DNA of 64,000 nt from Cellvibrionaceae bacterium 1162T.S.0a.05 (GTDB taxonomy: Bacteria > Pseudomonadota > Gammaproteobacteria > Pseudomonadales > Cellvibrionaceae). The notes below the pieces were generated by a model, which was not told the origin of the DNA, did no database searches, and was given only the letters and a program-made list of their open reading frames with translations. Shown here one piece after another: positions 39,190 through 46,112 of this stretch (position 1 is its first letter; every line of letters begins with the position of its first letter). A program made the translations under genes and the position numbers. Location of the stretch: the NCBI GenBank assembly GCA_000964245.1, contig LANB01000001.1:4033501-4097500 (forward strand). The letters run 5' to 3'.

Positions 39190-39603
39190 TTATAAATCTG
39201 CAACCACAACACTCTCACGAAGTTCTTCGAGAATATCTTCACGAATTTCTGCGCGTTCGTCCATCCAGTGTTTTTTAACGATGCCGTTTTGGGAGACGAG
39301 GTGGAGGTATTCGTTTTGGTTTTGTTGGGCGGTGTAGTTGAGGACGAGGAGGAAGCTGATTTCGTGTTGGTTGAGGCGGGAGAAGTGCCAGGTGTAGAGA
39401 CTACTGTTGTCACCGAGGGTTTGGGTGTTGTGGGGTTTGCCGAGGTGGGCCATGACCCAGTCGGTTTGGGTGTTGTTGTCGTTGAGTTCGCGGAAGAAGT
39501 TTTCGGGGAGTGGGCCTTCGCCGTCTTCGTATACAATTTCGCTGGTGATTGAGCAGGCTGCGAGTGTGATTACGCTGCAAAGTATGACGGCTTTAGAATA
39601 CAT
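39190..39603 (-). CDS. Small lipoprotein, BamE/SmpA-like
   Basis: A 137-aa predicted lipoprotein: the N-terminus MYSKAVILCSVITLAACS ends in the lipobox LAAC. The mature part contains WVMAHLGKPHNTQTLGD and SSLYTWHFSRLN, which resemble the BamE/SmpA fold used in outer-membrane assembly and related small lipoproteins. Frames also start 12 nt upstream (39615), overlapping DUF2802. The gene ends the chemotaxis operon. The exact role is not known, and the BamE relation is tentative. Confidence 0.65.
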   Translation of the reverse strand: MYSKAVILCSVITLAACSITSEIVYEDGEGPLPENFFRELNDNNTQTDWVMAHLGKPHNTQTLGDNSSLYTWHFSRLNQHEISFLLVLNYTAQQNQNEYLHLVSQNGIVKKHWMDERAEIREDILEELRESVVVADL

Positions 39604-40012
39604 TTTGTTTTGCACCTTGTTTGCTTTGATGCAGGAGTTTCATGAGGTTGATTTCTGATTCGCTCAGGCCGCTGTTGGAGGCGATGATGCTGTGGTCGAC
39701 GCCGCTTTCTATGAGTTTTAAGGCTTGCGTATAGGAGTGTTGGGCTTCAGTTTCGGCGGCCTGGAATTGGCCGTTGATGGCGCCGGTCAGGCGAGTTTCG
39801 AGTTGGACGAGTCTTTCGCCCATGCCGACGGCACCGGAGGTGACGATGCGCAGGCGTTTTTCAAGTTTGTCTTTGTCGTTTTTAATTTGACGGTTTAAGT
39901 GAGCTATACGCGCAACAGTAACAAAGGATACGGTGAGTGCGAGTACGGCACTCGCGAGTGCGATATACACGGGGTTTACGCCTTCGAGGTATTGCAATAC
40001 TTGTTCTAACAC
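39593..40012 (-). CDS. DUF2802 domain protein
   Basis: A 139-aa protein with one N-terminal membrane helix (about residues 15-36), a charged coiled coil (HLNRQIKNDKDKLEKRLR), and a C-terminal helix-turn-helix-like segment (SIIASNSGLSESEINLMKLLH). This matches the DUF2802 protein that follows cheW in Pseudomonas (PA1465). Function is unknown; position suggests a link to chemotaxis or polar organisation. The stop overlaps the lipoprotein gene. Confidence 0.85.
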   Translation of the reverse strand: MLEQVLQYLEGVNPVYIALASAVLALTVSFVTVARIAHLNRQIKNDKDKLEKRLRIVTSGAVGMGERLVQLETRLTGAINGQFQAAETEAQHSYTQALKLIESGVDHSIIASNSGLSESEINLMKLLHQSKQGAKQNVF

Positions 40013-40048
40013 TCACTCACCTTCTTTTTCTCTTACTATGCTTTCCTG

Positions 40049-40543
40049 TTAAAACTCCATTTCTGCCCATTCTTCATCGGTAATCATTTTGTTAAGTTCG
40101 ATAAGAATCAGGAGTTCTTCGTTTTTGTGACAGACGCCTTGAATGAATTTTGCGCTTTCGTCGTTGCCAACGTTGGGGGCGTTTTCAATTTCGGATTCAC
40201 GCAGGTAAACCACTTCGGCTACGCTGTCGACGAGGATGCCAACGACATGTTTTTCCGCTTCGATAATCACAATACGGGTGTTATCGGTAATTTCGCCGGG
40301 CTCCAGGCCGAAGCGGTGGCGGGTGTCTATGACGGTGACGACGTTACCGCGCAAGTTGATGATACCGAGTACATAAGATGGCGCACCAGGTACAGGGGCG
40401 ATTTCAGTATGCCGCAGCACTTCCTGGACCTGCATTACATTTACACCATAGGTTTCACCCGCTAATTTAAACGTCACCCACTGCAGGATTGGGTCCTGAT
40501 GGGACGAGTTTTTGTCGAGCGTGGCAGCCATGTTCGATGACAT
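40049..40543 (-). CDS. cheW: Chemotaxis coupling protein CheW
   Basis: SH3-like scaffold linking chemoreceptors to CheA. A single CheW domain occupies residues 20-155: ILQWVTFKLAGETYGVNVMQVQEVL, NLRGNVVTVIDTRHRFGL and VGILVDSVAEVV. Length is 164 aa. It is downstream of parP and upstream of DUF2802, as in Pseudomonas. Confidence 0.95.
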   Translation of the reverse strand: MSSNMAATLDKNSSHQDPILQWVTFKLAGETYGVNVMQVQEVLRHTEIAPVPGAPSYVLGIINLRGNVVTVIDTRHRFGLEPGEITDNTRIVIIEAEKHVVGILVDSVAEVVYLRESEIENAPNVGNDESAKFIQGVCHKNEELLILIELNKMITDEEWAEMEF

Positions 40544-40601
40544 CGTTTATTCCTCTTCTAACGCATGCAGCTAATTACTTTAAATATAGACCAAGACCGC
40601 C

Positions 40602-41414
40602 CTATTTCTCTGATTCCGACAAGATTTTGCCCATTTGCGGGATATCAATCAGCGCACACATGGCCGCCTTTACGGTTCCCGCTAACCACGGGCGTTTTGA
40701 GCGATTTCCCCGCCAATTGACGTCATCGGGGTGAATACGGCTCGGTTGATTGACGCTGTCTACTGCAAGCCCCCATTTCAATCCATCAATGGAAATAACA
40801 AAGCGCGCGGTCTCGAGAAACCTTGGGTTATAACGTTCTGGCATGACAAACAAAGCGGTATTAACGGTTTTGATATTACCCTGCGGTGATTTCATCAAGC
40901 CCATAAACCAGTCTGACTGCCCGAACAGTGGTGTAAGGTTATTTTCTATTTTTTGAATCTGCCCTAGCGCAATCAAAGGCACCGCGAGGGTGAGCCCATT
41001 GACACTAAATAACAGCACATCAAAAGCCTCCTGGGCCCATATTGGCCTGCCGTTGTCCTGCCACTGCAGGAGATCGGGAACAGAAAGTTCAGTGTCATTA
41101 GCGAGCTCTGTTTGCGCTTTGGTTTCAACTTTCGTTTCGGTTTTGGTTTGTGTATTGTTCTTAAGCGCCGTCAGTGCCTGTGTTTTAATCCCGGTTTTGG
41201 TCTCGGTTAAAACTTTTTGTTGATCCAGTAAAGCCTGCAGTTTTCTTTTTTGTAATGCTGCAAGCGCATCCTGTTGTTGTGTACTTTCCTGCGTTTCCAC
41301 GAATGGCTTCGCTTTTTCCCGCTCAGCACGTGGTTCAGGTACAAGTGTTTTTTCAGCTTTTTCTGCTACACACTCATTGAGCAAATCCGCGAAATAATCC
41401 TGCATTTCATTCAT
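40602..41414 (-). CDS. parP: CheW-domain protein, ParP-like array positioning factor
   Basis: A 270-aa protein with a C-terminal CheW-like domain (from about residue 125: FDVLLFSVNGLTLAVPLIALGQI to LIDIPQM). The N-terminal 120 residues are low-complexity and charged, with KTETK/KTQTK-like repeats. In Vibrio and Pseudomonas the gene between the ParA-like ATPase and cheW encodes ParP, which captures chemosensory arrays at the pole. The linker here is long and repetitive. Its ATG overlaps the parC stop by 4 bp. Confidence 0.8.
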   Translation of the reverse strand: MNEMQDYFADLLNECVAEKAEKTLVPEPRAEREKAKPFVETQESTQQQDALAALQKRKLQALLDQQKVLTETKTGIKTQALTALKNNTQTKTETKVETKAQTELANDTELSVPDLLQWQDNGRPIWAQEAFDVLLFSVNGLTLAVPLIALGQIQKIENNLTPLFGQSDWFMGLMKSPQGNIKTVNTALFVMPERYNPRFLETARFVISIDGLKWGLAVDSVNQPSRIHPDDVNWRGNRSKRPWLAGTVKAAMCALIDIPQMGKILSESEK

Positions 41415-42205
41415 GGCAATGCGCGCTCCGTCTGATTCGTGCCCTGCGGCCTCTGCAAAAATCGATAAAGCGAGGAATAGTCTTCCGCCGAACGGCTTTG
41501 CGGATCGAAAACATGCGGTAACTCCCCTGCCTTACTCGCATCGCGCAACCGCGTATCAACACGAATCATGCCGGGCCAAACCTTGTCTTCAAACTGATAA
41601 CGAATGCTGTGCAAACTGCTCACAGACGCTTGAGTTCGCCGATCAAACATGGTCGGCACAATCAGATAATCCAGATTTTGTTTACGCGCTTGTGACATCA
41701 TTTTCAGTGTGTTTAAAATTCTTTCGAGCCCTTTAATCGCAAGAAACTCCGTTTGCACGGGCACTATTAATTTCTGGCACGCTGCAAGAGCGTTGACCAT
41801 CAGGACGCCTAACTGGGGTGGGCAATCTATAACAGCCAGATCAAAATCGTCGCTAATCGCTGTGAGGGCTTTAACCAATACCAGCCCCTTTCCCTGACCG
41901 ATACTTTGTCTCTCTAAGGTTGCTAATAAGGTTGAAGCTTTAAGCAAGTGGATATTGTGTTTTTCAGTCGCTTGAATTTCTTTCCATACCTGTTCGCGGT
42001 TCACTTCGGGGGCTTTAAAAAGTGCGTACACACTTGGCCCTTCTGCGCCAGAATCTTGACGGAACCAGGCACTGAGCGACCCTTGGGGATCGAGGTCAAT
42101 GAGCAGCACGCGCTTGCTTTCGCCAGCGGCCAAACCGCCGAGCGCCACAGCTGTCGTGGTTTTGCCCACGCCACCCTTCTGATTCGATACCGTCCAAACC
42201 TGCAC
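41411..42205 (-). CDS. parC: ParA/Soj-like ATPase ParC
   Basis: Deviant-Walker MinD/ParA ATPase (264 aa). Walker A QKGGVGKTTTAVAL is at residues 9-22, Walker A' LLIDLDPQGS near 35, and VIDCPPQLG near 120. In chemotaxis operons this ATPase places chemosensory arrays at the cell pole (ParC). The name refers to that protein and not to topoisomerase IV subunit A. A 952-bp palindrome-rich gap separates it from motD upstream. Confidence 0.88.
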   Translation of the reverse strand: MQVWTVSNQKGGVGKTTTAVALGGLAAGESKRVLLIDLDPQGSLSAWFRQDSGAEGPSVYALFKAPEVNREQVWKEIQATEKHNIHLLKASTLLATLERQSIGQGKGLVLVKALTAISDDFDLAVIDCPPQLGVLMVNALAACQKLIVPVQTEFLAIKGLERILNTLKMMSQARKQNLDYLIVPTMFDRRTQASVSSLHSIRYQFEDKVWPGMIRVDTRLRDASKAGELPHVFDPQSRSAEDYSSLYRFLQRPQGTNQTERALP

Positions 42206-42310
42206 CAGGTGCTTACCTCAAATTCGTTTTTTCGTCATTTGTCGTCCTCAATCGTTTGTGTTTTGCAAGGACCATGCCCTTATATTTATATCTTGCTCTT
42301 TTAAGTGGAG

Positions 42311-42375
42311 AGTCGCGTGTTATCCCCTCTCGTTAGAGAAAGCTTTTCGCTTACCATAAATACGTTCATGAAGTG
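42311..42375 (-). repeat. Degenerate half of the dispersed palindromic element (copy E)
   Basis: AGTCGCGT followed by AAAGCTTTTCGCTTACCAT and AAATACGTTCATG matches the left half of copy C. It then breaks off, and copy F begins about 24 bp later. No matching right arm is present. Confidence 0.6.
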
Positions 42376-42398
42376 TGTTTAGACAGAGGGTCGCGTAA

Positions 42399-42513
42399 GA
42401 TCACTGATCACGAGGTAACGCTTTTCGAAAACGCATAAATACGTCCATGTAGCTCCTTCGCGCCTTCCCTGGCGCGAAAGGTTTCGAAAAGCGTTACCTC
42501 GCACTCAGTGATC
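42399..42513 (-). repeat. Dispersed palindromic element, copy F
   Basis: Outer arms 42399-42430 and 42482-42513 pair over 32 nt with three adjacent mismatches. The inner hairpin is CTTCGCGCC/GGCGCGAAAG, where copy A has CGGGCC/GGCCCG: a double compensatory change. The conserved loop segment reads GGAGCTACATGGACGTATTT on the minus strand. Confidence 0.9.
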
Positions 42514-42757
42514 AGAGACTTCATGCCCTGCAAGTTTGAAAACATTCAGATTCTTAATACACACAATATTAAAAATTGACTCTTCACTCTGATGTGAACA
42601 AAGCATATGCAATACTGATACGAACACATCTAAAAGCTTTAATTGTGTGCATTACAAAATGATTAGTTCAATATTCAAGTGATCCAGATCCACGCCGGAA
42701 AGTAGACTAGTAGCAATTGATAAAATATTTTTTTAGTAGCACGACGTAATTGAATAA

Positions 42758-42885
42758 GATCGCTGAGTGCGAGGAGGGCCTTTGCGAAACCTTTCGGGCC
42801 AAGGAGGGTCCGGGCCGCGTTCGGTCGAAGGAGCTACATGGATGTATTCATGGTAAGCGAAAAGCCTTACCTTGTGATCAGCGAT
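42758..42885 (+). repeat. Dispersed palindromic element, copy G (mismatched arms)
   Basis: The left end (GATCGCTGAGTGCGAGG) is normal, but the left outer stem GGGCCTTTGCGAAA does not pair with the right stem AAGCGAAAAGCCTTACC, which instead matches copy C. The arms look recombined from different variants. The right half, including the flank to CCAACTAACTAAC, is identical to that of copy H. Confidence 0.8.
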
Positions 42886-42992
42886 CCCGCGACCAACTAA
42901 CTAACATGATAAAATAATCCAGATTCTGTTCAGGGAGAAGACGATTGATCATTTATAAAACGTCTTTTTAATAGCACGACAAAATTCAACAA

Positions 42993-43121
42993 GATCACCG
43001 AGTGCGAGGCAGGGCTATTCGAAACCTTTCGGGCCAGGGAGGGTCCGGGCCGCGTTCGGTCGAAGGAGCTACATGGATGTATTCATGGTAAGCGAAAAGC
43101 CTTACCTTGTGATCAGCGATC
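42993..43121 (+). repeat. Dispersed palindromic element, copy H (mismatched arms)
   Basis: Same orientation and right half as copy G, starting 235 bp after it, with a different left stem (CAGGGCTATTCGAAA). Together they form an imperfect tandem duplication just downstream of the motD stop. Confidence 0.8.
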
Positions 43122-43157
43122 CCGCGACCAACTAACTAACCTATATTTAAATAACGT

Positions 43158-44051
43158 TTAGTCCTGATCATCAGAGGTGGCTTGCCGAGCCCGTGGGGAA
43201 TCTGTATCACGCGTAAATAACAAACCGCCATTTTCAAGCTTGATGGGTTTCAAGCTGGGTTCAACATCTTCGACAAGCTCCACACTTTCAGAAGCTTGCT
43301 CGACAACCAGGGAATCGTCGACAATCTCAGTCACAGGAAATACATCTCCAGCAAGTTGTGCAGGTTGCTCAGCACGTTCACGTGCCACGCGTAAAACAAC
43401 GCGACGATTTTGTGCACGCCCCTCTTCTGTCGAATTATCGGCAACAGGTCGATATTCACCATAACCGACAGCGGATAGACGCTGCGGTGCCACACCGTGA
43501 TAGGCCAACCAGTTTACGACTGACACGGCACGCGCTGAGGACAATTCCCAATTGTTGGCGAAATCAGTGTTGCTGATAGGAATGTCATCTGTGTGGCCGG
43601 CGACTTCAACCGCATTTTCATAAGGCGCAACCAGGTCGGCTATGTCACGAAATATTTTTTCTGCTTCCTTGCTCAATTCAGATTTGCCGCTGGCAAAAAG
43701 TAAGTTGGCATCCAATTGCAGTTCTACCCAATCTTCATTTCCACTCACTATTGCATCGCTATTTTGTAAAACGCCCGCTAACTTTTCTTCCAACTGGCCT
43801 TGAATGTCATTGAGTTCCGCGAGGCTCGTTGGCAATTGGGTATTTTCGGTTTGCGGCAGGTCACTGAGTGGTAAATCACTGTGAAAGGTTTTATTCAAGG
43901 TTTCCTGCAGTTCCTTGAATTTTGTTTCGCCCATTTGTGAGACGGAGTACATCACAACAAAGAATGCAAAGAGTAAGGTGATGAAATCTGAATAGGAGAC
44001 CAACCAACGTTCGTGGTTAATGCGGGTTTCTATGGGAGCGCGGCGTATCAA
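43158..44051 (-). CDS. motD: Flagellar stator protein MotD (MotB family)
   Basis: Peptidoglycan-anchoring stator subunit (297 aa). One membrane helix with the proton-binding Asp is in VSYSDFITLLFAFFVVMYS (about residues 18-36). An OmpA-like domain follows (about 115-235: LFASGKSELS, VAGHTDDIPI, NWELSSARAVSVVNWL, GRAQNRRVVLRV). The C-terminal 60 residues are acidic and variable. It overlaps motC by 4 bp (ATGA). Confidence 0.93.
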   Translation of the reverse strand: MIRRAPIETRINHERWLVSYSDFITLLFAFFVVMYSVSQMGETKFKELQETLNKTFHSDLPLSDLPQTENTQLPTSLAELNDIQGQLEEKLAGVLQNSDAIVSGNEDWVELQLDANLLFASGKSELSKEAEKIFRDIADLVAPYENAVEVAGHTDDIPISNTDFANNWELSSARAVSVVNWLAYHGVAPQRLSAVGYGEYRPVADNSTEEGRAQNRRVVLRVARERAEQPAQLAGDVFPVTEIVDDSLVVEQASESVELVEDVEPSLKPIKLENGGLLFTRDTDSPRARQATSDDQD

Positions 44052-44788
44052 TGGAGGTAACCACTTAATTTCATTTCAATGGTTTTCGGGTTTTCGCCAT
44101 CGGCGATGCCGATTATTCCTTCTATTAACAATTCGCGGTATTGGCTTTGTTGTTTTATACAGGCTTTGAGTTTGTTCGCTATGGGGAGGAGAAACAGGTT
44201 TGCCAGCGCGACGCCATAAATAGTAGCAACAAAGGCGATGGCAATTCCGGGGCCGAGTTCGGCCGGGTCTGCCAGGTGTCGCATGACATGGATTAAGCCC
44301 ATAACTGCACCTATGATGCCTATTGTCGGTGCATAGCCTCCCATGCTCTCGTAAAACTGTACCGCATCGTGATCGCGTTGTTCAGCAACAATCAAATCGT
44401 TTTCCAATACATGGCGAATAATTTCGGGTTCACTGCCATCAACTAATAATTGCAGACCTTTTTTTGAGAATTTCTCTTTTTCGCGTTCGGCAATATTCTC
44501 AAGGCCCAACAAGCCTTCACGACGGGCGACAATTGCCCAGTTAACAACGGTTTTAATACCTGCCTTGTATTTATAGGAGGGAGGGTTATAGATCCAGGAG
44601 AAAAGTGAAAGTGCGCGTTTTAATCCGCTCCACGGGGTTTGTAAAACTGCTGCGCCGATGGTTCCACCCACAACTATGAGTGCTGCGGGTCCATTAACCA
44701 GCGAACTCCAGGCGCCGCCTTCAAGAAAGTTTCCTCCAATGAGTGCAGCGAAACCGATAATGACACCGATGATGCTGAGCAAGTCCAT
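44048..44788 (-). CDS. motC: Flagellar stator protein MotC (MotA family)
   Basis: Four-helix stator subunit (246 aa) that works with MotD. The helix 3-4 region contains YAPTIGIIGAVMGLIHVM and GPGIAIAFVATIYGVALANLFLLP. The cytosolic loop with RREGLLGLE contacts the rotor. It lies downstream of cheB and is translationally coupled to motD, as in Pseudomonas. Confidence 0.94.
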   Translation of the reverse strand: MDLLSIIGVIIGFAALIGGNFLEGGAWSSLVNGPAALIVVGGTIGAAVLQTPWSGLKRALSLFSWIYNPPSYKYKAGIKTVVNWAIVARREGLLGLENIAEREKEKFSKKGLQLLVDGSEPEIIRHVLENDLIVAEQRDHDAVQFYESMGGYAPTIGIIGAVMGLIHVMRHLADPAELGPGIAIAFVATIYGVALANLFLLPIANKLKACIKQQSQYRELLIEGIIGIADGENPKTIEMKLSGYLH

Positions 44789-44883
44789 ATATTTTCCGAA
44801 AAAGCCCTCTAATTTTGTTTCAATATCGTTCGGGAGCTTTTCATAAAAACCTGTGTGCTATCTCGCATTTGTTTAATACGAGA

Positions 44884-45969
44884 TCAGCTCCCCTTGCACT
44901 TGAAAACGTGTTTGATTTCCTCAGCAAATTTTCCAATGGGCAGAACATTGTCCACCAAACCCGCCTTGGCAATGGCAGCAGGCATACCATACACGACGGA
45001 TGTCGCTTCATCCTGCCCCCAAATTTCTCCGCCTCTTTCTTTAATAAGCCGAGCACCTTCACAGCCATCTGACCCCATACCTGTTAACACAAGGCCTAGT
45101 AGTTTTCCGTCAAATACGTTAGCCGCAGAGGCGAACATGATGTCGACGGAGGGTTTGTAGTTTAAACGCTCATCGCCATCAATAATTCTGACGGCGGCTC
45201 CACCACGCTCAAACATTAATTGTTTTCCACCAGGGGCAACCAATACATGACCGGGTTTTAATGCATCACCATTTTCAGCTTCTTTAACCGCGAGGTTTGA
45301 TTGCCTATCCAAACGTTCAGAGAAGACCTTGGTGAAATTTTCCGGCATGTGCTGGACAATCACAATTGGCACAGGGAAGTTTGCTGGGAGCTTTGTTATC
45401 ACATCGGTGAGCGCAACGGGGCCTCCTGTCGATGCACCAATTGCAAGAATCTTATAGTCCCCCAGAGAAGGCTTTCGCACTGGCGCAACATTGGCCGCTC
45501 TCGCGGGGATTGGCGAACTGGTTTTTAACGCTTCAGCAGGTTTCGGCGCTACCTTGCCAGCTTGTGGTTTACTTTGGCTTGCAAACGTAATGAGTTTATC
45601 GTGGAGCCGCTTTTTTAAAACTTCGGAGTCGCGAGAGACTTCAGCAAAGTTTTTCGGTATAAAATCCACAGCACCCGCGTCGAGTGCTTGCAGCGTGATT
45701 GAAGCGCCCTCGTATGTCATGGAAGAGAACATTACAATCGGCACCTGGCGATGCGCGAGGATATTTCTTACTGCCGTTACACCATCTACAAAAGGCATCT
45801 CGTAATCCATCGAAATGATATCGGGATTAAGCCGTTTATCCATGTCGATCGCTTCCTGGCCATTGGATGCAACACCCACAACCTTTAGCTCGGCGTTTTC
45901 TTCAATAATCTGCTTCAAGCGCTGTTGAAAAAAACTGGAATCGTCTACGATGAGAACGCTGTAAGGCAC
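44884..45969 (-). CDS. cheB: Chemotaxis protein-glutamate methylesterase CheB
   Basis: Response-regulator methylesterase that resets chemoreceptors (361 aa). A receiver domain occupies residues 1-125 (phospho-acceptor Asp in IISMDYEMP, near 56). A C-terminal esterase domain follows, with catalytic Ser in AIGASTGGP (near 178), His in IVQHMPE (near 205) and Asp in TGMGSDG (near 301). A Pro/Ala-rich linker joins them. Upstream is cheA, downstream motC. Confidence 0.96.
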   Translation of the reverse strand: MPYSVLIVDDSSFFQQRLKQIIEENAELKVVGVASNGQEAIDMDKRLNPDIISMDYEMPFVDGVTAVRNILAHRQVPIVMFSSMTYEGASITLQALDAGAVDFIPKNFAEVSRDSEVLKKRLHDKLITFASQSKPQAGKVAPKPAEALKTSSPIPARAANVAPVRKPSLGDYKILAIGASTGGPVALTDVITKLPANFPVPIVIVQHMPENFTKVFSERLDRQSNLAVKEAENGDALKPGHVLVAPGGKQLMFERGGAAVRIIDGDERLNYKPSVDIMFASAANVFDGKLLGLVLTGMGSDGCEGARLIKERGGEIWGQDEATSVVYGMPAAIAKAGLVDNVLPIGKFAEEIKHVFKCKGS

Positions 45970-46112
45970 TTTGGCCTCCTCTTTGGTTTAAAAACTTTCA
46001 AGACTCTGCTTTTAAAAAAGCAATATCCTGATTGTATTCAATACTGTTTGACTCCTGAAATTGAGAGTTATTGAGCCAATAGTATTCAGTCATCACATGC
46101 AAGCACAGAGGC

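Noticed and set aside
39268-39552. 94-aa Val/Glu/Gly-rich plus-strand frame
   Set aside because: It is antisense to the BamE-like lipoprotein, whose lipobox and signal sequence show the coding strand. The composition reflects the local G/T skew.
27317-43121. CRISPR array or integron attC sites as the identity of the dispersed palindromes
   Set aside because: Copies are scattered, palindromic and in both orientations without regular spacers. No cas genes, integron integrase or cassette-like genes occur between them.
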